A stretch of DNA of 64,000 bases. Origin: Nemopilema nomurai (taxonomy: Eukaryota > Cnidaria > Scyphozoa > Rhizostomeae > Rhizostomatidae). The DNA lies in assembly GCA_003864495.1 (NCBI GenBank), contig ML133427.1, forward strand, positions 413,703 through 477,702, read 5' to 3'. The position numbers and the translations under genes were made by a program. How positions within the stretch are numbered: position 1 is the stretch's first letter; the number at the start of each line of letters is the position of its first letter. Positions 47,898 to 58,939 of the stretch are shown here, in pieces. The notes beneath the pieces were generated by a model, which did not search any database, was not told where the DNA came from, and saw only the letters and a program-made list of their open reading frames with translations.

Positions 47898-48390
47898 AAA
47901 TTAGGTTATGCGAGGCGAAAGTTGGGCTATGCGAGGCGAAAGTTGGGTTATGCGAGACGAAAGTTGGGTTATGCGAGGCGAAAGTTGGGTTATGCGAGGC
48001 GAAAGTTGGGTTATGCGAGGCGAAAGTTGGGCTATGCGAGGCGAAAGTTGGGTTATGCGAGGCGAAAGTTGGGCTATGCGAGGCGAAAGTTGGGTTATGC
48101 GAGACGAAAGTTAGGTTATGCGAGGCGAAAGTTGGGCTATGCGAGGCGAAAGTTGGGCTATGCGAGGCGAAAGTTGGGTTATGCGAGGCGAAAGTTGGGT
48201 TATGCGAGGCGAAAGTTGGGCTATGCGAGGCGAAAGTTGGGCTATGCGAGGCGAAAGTTGGGTTATGCGAGGCGAAAGTTGGGCTATGCGAGACGAAAGT
48301 TGGGCTATGCGAGGCGAATGTTGGGCTATGCGAGGCGAAAGTTGGGCTATGCGAGGCGAATGTTGGGCTATGCGAGGCAAAAGTTGTCAA
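47898..48390. repeat. 21-bp minisatellite, about 23 copies
   Basis: Tandem array of a 21-bp unit, GCGAGGCGAAAGTTGGGYTAT, with few substitutions (C/T at one site, GAGACG variants). The period is a multiple of three, so several frames on both strands are open (for example repeats of YARRKLG). The frames extend only slightly beyond the array, so I treat this as noncoding. Confidence 0.92.
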
Positions 48391-50168
48391 TTTTTCATAT
48401 GTTAGCTGTACTTAATTCTAAAATTTTATGAAAAGAATTTATATTGAAAAATTTTGCCTTATATTTTATTCCAAAGACTATATTACTGCATCTACTACTG
48501 ATTACTTTTGAAGACTAAGGTCGACACGCTTTTATGCATGTGTGAATTTGCTGTAAATTTCGAGAGTTCTGTTTGAAGATCTTCTTTGAGTAACTCTCGT
48601 GCAGTTTCATTCATTAATTGACTTCAGCTCCCGTTGAAAACTTTGATATGTCCACTCCGACTGTTTACTACGATAAATCATTACCACACCTTCCCAGTTA
48701 AGTGAGAGCTATAGGCAGATACTGAACCATCTAAACTCTTGGCAAGCAGGGGATTATGAACGGGATGTTGAAGACATAGGTGGATGAGATGCCCTTCAGT
48801 ACAACCAAACGAAGCTGAATTTGCACATTATAGTTCACTCTAGCGGAAAATGAGCTCTTACCTCCATCATCCATCAAGTATCATTCCCAGCTTGCAGTAT
48901 GATGACGTGACGTAAGCATCGTTGTAGTTGTTGTAAGATTTGAATGCGAGACTGGAAGGACTGGACAAGGCAAAAAGGCGTAATCCTGCAGTCCTGGAAT
49001 AGGAATGACTTGGACGATTTCGACCTGCCGAATAGGTTTATCATTGGCAAGACTGATTTTGTTCTATTGGTTAAAAGTATGGCTGAATGATAACGTGTCG
49101 TCACAAATTAGTTTTATTGGTATATTATATAAAACCATGCTTGAATGTCAATTAGAGTATTTCCTAGTCAGTTCTTACAAAAGTATTTCTTTTAAAACAT
49201 AACAGGCAGCTTATTCTAGTTCACTTAGATCTGTGATGCAGTTTAAGAAATTTTTCCAAGCTACATCTCCATTCTTTTAGTTACATTTCTACTTTATTAT
49301 TGAAATCAATTGAAATCAGCTCCATTTTATTTGCTAAACATTTATTCGATACCTTAATGTATTTCGTTAACATTTCTTTCAGTGGGGTCAAGAAGACACA
49401 TGGGTTCCACTGATGTTAAACTGAGTATTAATTTTCAGATACCCACCTTTCCATTCTACATAAATTGCAAATAAATCAACCAGTTACAAATTCATTCTGC
49501 TCAATTCGTTCTTTAGAGCAGTACAAACTAGAAACATATGGTTGTATGTTATCTAAACTTGATATGCACTTGGGTCAACAAACATGCCTCTGGACGAATG
49601 ACCAAGCTCTTGAAGCAAGGCCAAATCAGTTAGACCAACTACTATGCTCTGGGACAGTTTGGAAAAAAATGTATTGATGTATTGTTCGTGCCAAGATAAA
49701 ACAGCATTTCAGGAAGATAAAACATTTTTAGTCAGCCACACCGCATCTTTGATGGATCAACAGCATTAGTCTTACATAACACATGTCACACACAAAGTTG
49801 AGTAATGTGCAGTTGCGTGCCGCAAACATGAGTCCTTTAATATGAGACCAATTCGCAACGTTTTCCTTGTCAAGAACTATGTATCTTTTAAGTCCTTTAT
49901 TTTCCAGGCATGCACATGTTTCCGTCCACGAATCTGCAGCGACATTTGTTGCTTAAGCTTATGTTGAAACAGTAACCAATACATTTTTATGCTGAATAAT
50001 TGTTTTCGCTGAGTTGGGCTCGTCAAGTCTGCCAGAATTTTGTACTTTTGTAACCGATTTTAACCAGGTGCAAAAGTGCCAATGATAATAGAAGAGAAAC
50101 GGAGTCTGTCCCTGCCAATTAAGTCCAGTGTTAGCAGTCCTTCCTTTACGATATGAGTATACATGATA
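48391..50168. other. AT-rich intergenic sequence
   Basis: No gene, RNA or repeat that I can support; only short overlapping open frames. Confidence 0.5.
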
Positions 50169-51178
50169 AGCCCCGGTCAAACGCATCCAACATTTCATCC
50201 AACATGTAGAAACCAATGTTGGACGAAATGTTGGATGCGTTTGACCACCCATGTTGGGTCACCCAACATTTGCAAATCGATGTTGGATGAAGTTTGATCA
50301 CGGTCAAAAACAAATTTTGTTTTTCAATGTTGGGTGTAATGTTGGATGCGTTTGACCACTCCATCCAACATTTCACCCAACATTTCATTTTCTGGGCATG
50401 CGCACTTGCTTGTTATTTGCGCGCCAAGTTTGATTTGTGAGTAACTATTTTCAATATTATCGGACGAAAAATGGAGAGTAGGAGCAGAGATCAGACTGAA
50501 ATAATCGAAAAATTCATTGCTGAGGAGAGGGTGGCGGATTATGGAGAACGTGTCACGGGTGTGGAGAGTGACAGCAGCGATATAGATTTAGACGTAGGCC
50601 TAACAGGAGAGCTAGATGACGATGAAGATGCGGGCATTCGTGCTATGGAAGCGATTTTGCGAAAAGCCCGCCGCAACGCTTCAAAGCGTAAACCAAATGA
50701 GATAGCTATTGCAAAGAAAAATGAAAAAAGCAAGCGAAACCCAGAAATGAACTGGACAATGCAGGGGTCTATCTGACGAAACCTTCGAAGAAAAAGGACA
50801 AGAAAAAAGATTTGTGTTTTTATCTCCACACTTTTATGAACAAAAATAAGTTTATTTATTCAGCTATTCTGGAATAATAATTTACATGAGACAAGTTACT
50901 GGAAATTCAACACTCCCAATGCTTGAAATATATGAACTGATTTGCCTTGCGTTGCAACAAGTTGTTTTCGAGATCAGCCATCACTATTCACTTTCAATTT
51001 ACGTGCCTTTTAATCATCTGTAAACCAGTGCTGTAAACATGTCGCTGCGCAGGCGATGGAAATGTTGGATGAAATGTTGGGCGAAATGTTGGATGCGTTT
51101 GACCACCCACTTCAACGAACTTTGTATTTTTTTGGGAGTAAATATTGGATGAAATGTTGGATGCGTTTGACCGGGGCT
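50169..51178. mobile_element. 1-kb DNA transposon with long terminal inverted repeats and 3-bp target duplication
   Basis: Left end AGCCCCGGTCAAACGCATCC (50169) then AACATTTCATCCAACAT; right end is the inverse, ATGTTGGATGCGTTTGACC then GGGGCT (ending 51178). Both sides are flanked by ATA, consistent with a 3-bp duplication as in PIF/Harbinger-like elements. The terminal regions hold many further copies of the CATCCAACATTT/ATGTTGGATG motif (50171-50395 and 51056-51178). The middle carries a 101-codon + frame (50471-50776) but no recognisable transposase, so it is probably non-autonomous. Confidence 0.8.
50471..50776 (+). CDS. Small acidic/basic protein encoded inside the 1-kb transposon
   Basis: 101 codons starting MESRSRDQTEIIEKF. 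It has an acidic central part (SDIDLDVGLTGELDDDEDAG) and a basic C-terminal part (RKARRNASKRKP, KKNEKSKR). The frame fills the non-repetitive centre of the element. I recognise no domain. It could be the remnant of a transposase or accessory ORF, or a captured host exon. Confidence 0.35.
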   Translation: MESRSRDQTEIIEKFIAEERVADYGERVTGVESDSSDIDLDVGLTGELDDDEDAGIRAMEAILRKARRNASKRKPNEIAIAKKNEKSKRNPEMNWTMQGSI

Positions 51179-52270
51179 ATACAGTTGGGCCAAAATTCGA
51201 CGCAAAGTTCGACGCAAAGTTCGACACCAAATTCGACGCGAAGATGCGGTTCAAAACGCTCATACCTATTATACACTAAGTCCAATATGACAAATGATAA
51301 AACACTCAAATAAAAGGTTGAAACTTTAAAAGAAACAATGTCGTCACAGATATGACCAAAAATGGTTCATGTTTGTTCGAAACTGGCAAAACAAGTGTAG
51401 CCTGGCCTCACACAACAGGGCGTCAATGTATAAAACAAGAAGACAAAGAGATGGGGAGGGGATCAAAGTTCAGAACCATGAACGGGTTTTCCGCATCTTG
51501 GTCTTTGGCCAGCTCATTTTCCGTGAAAGTAACAACTTTAATCTAACATGGCTAAAACCCGTAAAAGAATATTTAACTAAAAAGGGCGTCTTCTCAATAA
51601 CTTTTTTTCAAAAGCTATACGCTTACTTTCAGTGTATAAGTGTATTGTAAATTTAGTAGATACCCTTTTGAATGTTGTAATTTAATGGACAAGAAAGCTA
51701 AGCTAACTTCGTTTTCTATTTTTGAATTCTGTATTCTGAAACAAAGTACTTAAGATAATTTAGCTTATGACATATGACATACGGGAAGTCGGGCTTCGTC
51801 TCAGAAAGAATGCTGCAGCAGGGGCAGCTTAAAATATCAAGGGGATGTCTATAGAAACGGCCGATGCGTGGCGTCACAGCCCCCCTCCCCAATGTTCGGA
51901 AAATAACAAAAAAGTTGGCCATGCATTTAGGTACTTAACGGTGATAGGGAACTTTGACCAAATTTGAAACTGTGAAACAAATTTTCTGTTGAGAAAAAGT
52001 CGGTCAAAAAAGTATAGTCTGTCCCTTTTTTTCTGAACACCCCACCCCCCCCCCCCCCAATCTAAATTGTCTAGGCCCATCACTGATGTTAGGGCTGAAA
52101 ATTTCTCAAAGTGGATCGAGAGCCCCCGAGCGTACGAGGTGGCCACGAGACTCTTACCATCTTACCCATGCTGTACTAGGCGTCAACATTATCTTCTAAA
52201 AGTCAGCTTTCTACCTAAGATAATAAATAAAATTCTTTCTACAAAACTACCAAAACGTCAACACACTACA
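51179..52270. other. Intergenic region downstream of the FHA gene
   Basis: No supported gene. It contains a short array of ~11-12-bp units (TTCGACGCAAAG) at 51194-51240 and a poly-C tract at about 52045-52059. The 3' UTR of the minus-strand FHA gene should lie at its right end. Confidence 0.5.
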
Positions 52271-54796
52271 CTATCGTCTATTTTTAGATTTTTCTTCATT
52301 TGTTTCGGCTTCACCTTGGTCCAATGATTCGTCATTTTCCTGCGCGGACCGCCGATGCTGCATATAGTACATACCGCCCTGCGGAGGAGGCATTGACCTA
52401 GCTCCCGTATTACTTGGCATAGCCGGGAAGCCACCACGAGCTCCCGCCATACCAGCGTTCATACTAGGATTGCCACCAGCCGGACCGATACCTCCATTAC
52501 CACCAGCTGCAAATCGCATACTATTCTGCCATGCTTCCATCATTGCAGCTTGTTGCTGACCATACATAGCATTTGGCACACCGCCGTTAAAACCACCTGG
52601 CATACTCCCATACATATATCCAGGCATATATCCAGGACACCTCCATGCATACCTACTGGAATACCTCCTGGAATACCTCCTGGAATACCTCCTGGGACAC
52701 CTCCTGGAATACCTCCATGCATAGCTACTGGAATACCTCCTGGAATACCTCCTGGGACACCTCCTGGAATACCTCCGGACATGCCTCCATGCATATATCC
52801 CGGCATACCTGTTTCCATGCCTACATGCATACCTGGCCGCATACCAACTGGCATAAAAAAGCCATTCTGTACGTTCACACCTCGATAATCCTGCGCTGGT
52901 AGCATCGGCCTCTCATCAGCACTGGTAGCACAGGCTTGTGTTTGCGAAATTGTGTTTATAATGCTTCTAAACTTCATTTCGTATGCACTCGATTCCCTTG
53001 TTCCAGGCACGATCTCTATAAGGAACGTGAAGACGCCGAGAGAAATCTGGTCATTATTAGATAATTCGATGACTTGGTTTTCTTGAATTTCTCTTGTACC
53101 GTTGATTGTTACAGGCCTTGACTGACTTATGTTCCGTATTTCAGCAAACAGCCTACGATTCTGTCCATCTCGATCGTCTCTGCATACTCTGAAGTTTGCA
53201 TGCAGCCGGGACGATAGTAAATCGTGAAGGTAAACGTCAACATTTTCACCTCTACCAAAAAGAGTCCATTCGCCTATGTCCTTTATAATCGGTTCACATG
53301 GAAGTGATGCAAGGATCTTTGAAACAGGGTCCATGTTTTTCGGGTAACTTCTAATTACGCTTACCTTCCAGATAACAACGGTGTTGCGTTTCTCTGAAAC
53401 CAAAAAGGTGATATTGGAGCAATAAAAACTTTTCCTACCAAAAAAAATTCTTCTGTCGAGAAAAAGTTTAGTTGCCACAAGAAGCAAGACATGTATACAG
53501 TTTAAATCGCTTCGTTCTTAACAGAAAAAGATGGGCCACAGGGAACAGAGAGAACCAAGGCCTTGCACGGCCACAGGGAGCAGAGAGAACCAAGGCCTTG
53601 CATCTATCAAGCGACTAACGTGAAAATGAATGTCAGTTAGTTTCACATTCAGGATCTACATGCAATGCAAAATTTGATTTGCGGCTTGTGCAAAAAGATA
53701 TACCGATAAAAGTAAAGCTTGGAACATTCCCTTTTTAAAAAGGCAAGGAACTAGATAACACCCGTAATACCATCACAAAAGAGAAAATGAACTTCGTTGT
53801 TTGAAACAGGCTAATGCTAGATGATATTCGTGTACTGTCACTGAAAATCCTGTTGTGACAATTAGTGACAATCATTGGCACTCGCGTAGATAAACGCATT
53901 TGTTGACAAGCACTCATTTCCGTTGGGAATTGCTAGTTCTTCTGTACCATACTAGAGGAAAGCAATCACATTGTGGGATTTTCATGACTAAAAAATCGAA
54001 ATAAAAAGCAAAACAATGAAGACAAAATTCCAGGAGACAAAATTGCAATCACCTTCGGCCTCGTTGTCATCCTCTATTGTCTTGCGGGCGCGAATATCAC
54101 TTAGTTCAGAGCAACTTGCTGCAACAACAACAGCATTTGGGTCGTCCTCCTCAGTCTTACACTTCCTTATATTGTCTGGTTCTAAAAAGCATCAAGTCAA
54201 TATTTTAAGCAAGTCTATCGTAGCCTTACGGACAAGAACAATGCGCTTTCGACAGGCAGAAGCGTAACAAGTGCTAACAAATGCGTCTACCTTTTTACAT
54301 TTTATCTCAAGGTGATTGTCCAAATTCTTGAAAATAAAACAACACAATTGGTGAAGACAATATGGCGCTAGGAAAGTGCGCTTTTAATGAACATAGTGAA
54401 AGACTTCTCCAAATAACTGATGGTGTCACTCTTAGAGATGTGATCTTTCAAGAGCGCATTTATTCTGTGTCAAGTACCTTCTTCTGTGGCACTTTGTCTG
54501 ATAGCGTTGCATTCAACGGCACCGTCATCAGTGGCACAACTTGAAAGCATGTTTGCCTCGATTTCCTCAGCCTCGCTTAGGACATCCTTCATATCCAACG
54601 ACTTCCCTACGGTTTCTTGGCGAGCAATTACATACTCTGCATGTCCTTCCTGCTCCTCCGTCAACTTGCGACAAAAACTGATCTGCCTTTCGGCCTTAGT
54701 TGGACTACATGGTGCTTCTACTTTCAAATCAGCGTCGTTTCCAGCCTTATCAGCCTCTTTTTGGCCCTCGGCGCGACTTTCGCCAGTATTATCCAT
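52271..54796 (-). CDS. FHA-domain protein, TIFA-like, with Gly/Met/Pro-rich tail and an apparent one-base frameshift
   Basis: Three exons on minus: 54478-54796, 54053-54181 and 52271-53393, with GT-AG borders and compatible phases (1 and 1). The N-terminal ~149 residues are Glu/Asp/Ala-rich and unrecognised. Exon 3 holds an FHA fold (about residues 190-285): [53 protein letters not shown]. The layout, including a conserved trailer [12 protein letters not shown], resembles TIFA, the TRAF-interacting FHA adaptor of innate immunity; that link is inference. A low-complexity tail follows with GM/GIPGG/GVPGG repeats, then an Asn/Gln/Gly-rich end closing with EEKSKNRR. The tail changes frame at about 52632-52645: the FHA frame stops at 52540 while the continuing repeats lie in the next frame, and the exon sum is one base short of a multiple of three. 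An acceptor-like site (TTTTGTAG) just above the ATG suggests an upstream exon. Alternative start: Met at 53334. Confidence 0.7.
53534..53602. repeat. 35-bp tandem duplication in the FHA gene intron
   Basis: Two near-identical copies of a unit starting GGCCACAGGGA and ending CCAAGGCCTTGCA, at 53534 and 53569. Confidence 0.8.
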
Positions 54797-55074
54797 TCTA
54801 CAAAAGAGAAAAGTCTTATCTATTACCATCTTCAAATATTACCAGCAGCTTCAAAAAAGCAGGGTATTATCAAAGAGCAGGGTTCTCTTTGCAAAGATAC
54901 AATTCATTTAGCATTCATTAAGTAACAACCAACTCAATTTCACTAAGTCCTATTTGAAGACAGCAAAGCATTTCAAATACTATTAGGCATCTTCCAATTA
55001 AGTTGTGGTGCAGAGTCGTTTCGCGTCTCAACTGGAGGTCTGAAGCTGAAATAAATCAATTGTGACAATAACCA

Positions 55075-55255
55075 AGGAACACAGAATTGGGAAAGGCAGA
55101 AAAGACACTCGCGACGGAATCCTTTGAAGTTTTGTTGCACAGCCAGCCTCGTTTTCTTGAGACCACGTAGTGTTGTTTAAAGCTGTGGCTGCGTGCAAAG
55201 CTTTTACTAAATAATTGTTCCTTCTGCCTTTCCCTATTCTGTGACTGGTAGTCAT
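55075..55255. repeat. ~180-bp imperfect fold-back element
   Basis: CAATTGTGACAATAACC...AGAATTGGGAAAGGCAGAA on the left is mirrored by TTCTGCCTTTCCCTATTCTG...GACTGGTAGTCATT on the right, with a ~90-bp loop. No ORF with support. Confidence 0.5.
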
Positions 55256-57289
55256 TCAGAATTTATTTGAAAAACTGCGAAGATTGATGACTTACAAACT
55301 CTTTGCAGTGTGTTAGAATGGGTGGAGTCAGTTACACGAGTAGAAGTCCTAAAACGGATGTTAAAATCTCCAATTAGAGAAATGCAACATACTGGTAACT
55401 TCTCTCAACACCTGCATCATTCTCTTATAGGCAACCATAAGTTACAAAATCGAGTGGGCAACTATAACAGTTATAACAAAAGCTCCTTTGAAATAATATC
55501 TTTTAGGACTTTTTGATCCATTTGTAAAAACATGATGTGCAAAAAGAAATATTTGAATATAAATGAAATTTCCTACAATACAACCATGTACCTAAAATGA
55601 ACCTTTGACCACCTGGCCTGATAATGGTCTTTTTGCATACACTTTGCTAATTGGGAACTAACCTTTTATAAGCGGTCAAGCTTATAAAGTATAGACATCT
55701 CTCAAAATTTAGAAATTTTTTCCCAAGATCAGGGAGGGTCCCTTCTAAACTTTTGAAATTTCAACAAAAACAATGGCCCTGAATACAGATTTACAGATAT
55801 TTCAATTTTAGGTTCACTACTAGAGTGCAGGCAAAGCTGTTTAATTTCATATAAAGCATATGCCACCATTTCACAAGACTTTAATGACATTGTTGTCTAA
55901 AAACTGGCATTTCCATGAGGCCCGGCCATTGCCTGAACTGTAAGTGTACACTAAATTTTGCTCAAACAGTTATTGGGCACCAAAATGCTGGAAGTCACTT
56001 GCCTTGCAAAAACATGGTCTGTTCATTCAATCATTGCAGGCAACATTCTTAGAATCAACTGTTGTCATGAAAATATCATTATTCATCATCAACCGAAATA
56101 ACAATGTCTATAGCCAGATTATTTGGAACCTTTTATCAAAACCCTAAGCAGAATCTTTCATCAACAAGGTCATCTGTTATCACTACTTTGTCATTAAACA
56201 TTGCTTTCAAACTTTGTTACATAAGCTTATTTATAAGAAGCACTCAAAGTTTATCAGACAAATTTCATAATAATTAATATTTCCTTTATATATATCTAAA
56301 TAAAGAAAAGTTGATTATTTACTATTGCCTAGTTTGATCCAAGTTTTTATCTATTTTTTGCAGTCAAGGGCCAAAGGTTCCACCTATTCCACAAGTAGTG
56401 CTATCAGTCACTGCTAGCATGGATTACATAGTACAATAACCAATGTAGAAGAAATTAGGGGAAAATGCTAGACCCCATAATCATAATCCCCAAAATCGAA
56501 TCACAGATGTGGATGATTCACAAGTAACAAGCCTGATAGGCTCAATCTCCACTGCATGTAATATGCTTGTAAATGTAAGGGTAATTTTAGAATAAGATGG
56601 ATGTTTTGAAATCAGGGAATAGCCTGTCTCTAGCTAAAAGAGATCATTCAACTCATCCGGGAAAATGACAGAGAATGAAGGCTAACTACAGCGAAATAGG
56701 AATGAGCATGGACAGATCTATTGAGAAATGACCTTTTAACTTCCATCATGAATAAATTTTTGGCAATCATGTTGAAGAAGAGCTTAATAAATGTTTCAAA
56801 AATTCAAAACTTTCAAAACATGTGAGAGGAAAATATAGAACATGGCATACACACATAGAAGAAACAGAATCCTTAAAGATCATACCATGATCTAAGTAAT
56901 AACCTACAGGATGTTTTAATATCTTAATTGGGATAGAGATCCCTCAATATCCTAAGATCCTTGTGTAGGTTATCAATATATTTTTGTGTGTCTGTGTATT
57001 GTGGTCTTGGGGTTTCGTGTGTTGATGTTTGGTATGGGTAGGAAAACTTGGAAAAAACCCTAAATTCCATAGTTGGTAATTCAGAAATAATTTGGTATCA
57101 GGTATCAACCTGAATTAGATTTCTGTTTGTAGCTTTAGCATAAGCAACAAATGCAAAAGATTGAATGGTTACACATCTGCTGCATGATTGAACAAGAATT
57201 ATCCAAACAAATTGGTCATGGTTTAATAAAGCCTTTGCTGACAACACAGTAGTGTGACCTAGACTCAGCACACTTTTTTTATAAGAATA

Positions 57290-57640
57290 CCTAATATTTT
57301 TCCAAGCCTCAATTTTCTTAAAAATTTTCAATTTTGAGCCTAAGATCATTCTCAAATTATTCTTGCCCAACACAAGGTATAAACTGCTTCATTTCAACAT
57401 CATTGAAAAATATTAAATCTTATTTGATATGTTATTTCATATAATATCTCAACAAGAACAAATATAAAACATGTAAAATGTCAAAATAACAGTTGTTTTG
57501 CTTTAGGAGAAACTCAGGTTAAAGAGAAATGTTTGTCTTGATGAAGGTTGAGCCAGACATTATTCATAAATTTTTCTGAAATTTTTGCAATTCTGAGCCA
57601 CAATATTTTAATATACTTTATTCTTATAAAAAGGTGTGTA
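57290..57640 (+). repeat. Dispersed repeat (reference copy for 35185 and 38690)
   Basis: Two blocks: the complement of GGGCAAGAATAATTTGAGAA at 57345-57366, and GTTGTTTTGCTTTAGGAGAA...GATGAAGGTTGAGCC at 57490-57560. Both blocks recur inverted at 38690-38990, and the second recurs at 35185-35335. Confidence 0.55.
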
Positions 57641-58388
57641 ACTTTCAAACGCAGCAAGGAAGACTTGGTTACTAATTCAGTTCCTAGAACCAATAATTGA
57701 TTGACTTTCTCACTTCCTGCATACTAGAATACATTCCTAATAAACCGAAAAAATTAAAATTTTAAGCGTAGTACGCAACATCACAAACGTATTTTAGGCT
57801 ACAAACCTGATCAAAATGACACTTTCAAGAGTTAAATGCACAGGACCACTTTGCACAGGTTAGGCCTATAGGCTATAGGTAAACTGATATGTTATTTGAT
57901 CGGCTCGTAACTGGCAAATGCAAATCCTCTTACCATTTGTGCATACAGTGTGTAAAAAGCACCACTAGCTATGATTTTCAAAAAAAACTAGGGTATCAAC
58001 CCCGTGAAACTAGATGGATAGCAGAAAATTTTGCTGTAATTCTACGCAAACCAAAACAACTGGGATTTCCCAGCACATAACGACGTACGGGCAGCCAAAA
58101 AACAACTTTTTCCGTCAGTTCGACCTTATGAATATACTGGTGTTTAAAAATGACAGTCCTAACTGAAAATACATTCACAAGGAAGTTGTTTCAAATAGCT
58201 TTCTACGAAATAACGTTTAAACAAATGAGGAAACTAGCCTAGGAAACGGATGATACGAAGACCCCTCAAGAGTTTTCGTATTCCTCATTTATTAGAAAAC
58301 TTGTCACTTAATTGATTCAAAACTTTAAGAAAGTAAGTAAAACATAAACAATGATAAACATTTATGTCGCATTTAAGTTTAACGTTAC

Positions 58389-58624
58389 CTTTTCTTGAAC
58401 AGTCTTGTTCCTCTTTGGACAGAAACGTGAATGGTGGGTAGTACCTGAGACTTGCATGATGTCATTGGTAGCCTCGTATCGAATGGGGACGCACCTAAAA
58501 TAGAACACGTTGAAAAGCATGTTGACTTGGTGGGGACGTTTTACCTGTTTTCAACTGTACAAAGTGGCTCTTGAATGCCAGTTGCCAGTAGTAGAATAGG
58601 GCGCATGTTTTGCACTGAAAACAT
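58389..58624 (-). CDS. Two phase-compatible exons at the start of an unidentified gene (possibly the FHA gene 5' end)
   Basis: Exon a, 58545-58624, starts ATG (MFSVQNMRPILLLATG) and ends in AG|GTAAAA, phase 2. Exon b, 58389-58494, follows TTTTAG, completes the Arg codon and reads CVPIRYEATNDIMQVSG...KNKTVQEK-type sequence, ending AAG|GTAACG in phase 0. Both frames are open, the splice signals are good and the phases agree, which is unlikely by chance. No family recognised. Downstream exons were not found. The next minus-strand coding exon (ending at 54796 or 54799) would need phase 2, so at least one linking exon is missing if they belong together. Confidence 0.5.
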
Positions 58625-58939
58625 CTTAATCGTCGTTTCCTGTTACCGTATCACTAGAATTTGTAATTAACATTTACAGAACGAAGAAGGCTAATGTTTA
58701 TACAGTGCAGCGGCCCCCAATGCTTTGCTTTATTGTCGGTTTTACATTAAAATTACGCAATTTGTCGACAGAAGGCATTGCCTCCCCCTCCACTTGAAAA
58801 TGGATTTCCACCAATGAGTGAAATATTCAAGGAAAGAAATCCTTTCAGAATATTTTGAAAGAGCTAATTTCAACAGTAAACATTCCGACGAAAGAGAACT
58901 CTTGCCCATTATTAGGTCATTGTGGTAAGAAAGGATTAC

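Larger units (their letters stand above)
54797..58388. other. Unassigned region between the FHA gene and two orphan exons
   Basis: About 3.6 kb, AT-rich. No exon chain found. It contains an imperfect inverted repeat at 55075-55255 (AGAATTGGGAAAGGCAGAA against TTCTGCCTTTCCCTATTCT), probably a small fold-back element, and the dispersed repeat at 57290-57640. If the orphan exons upstream belong to the FHA gene, this is one of its introns with a missing linking exon. Confidence 0.5.

Noticed and set aside
47766..48431. Overlapping frames of up to 221 codons on both strands with 7-residue repeats
   Set aside because: Direct consequence of a 21-bp tandem array; the flanks add no conserved domain.
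55297..55349. A possible minus-strand exon with acceptor TTTTAG and donor GTAAGT linking the orphan exons to the FHA gene
   Set aside because: Its phases (2 in, 1 out) fit neither the orphan exon b (phase 0) nor the FHA first exon (phase 2).
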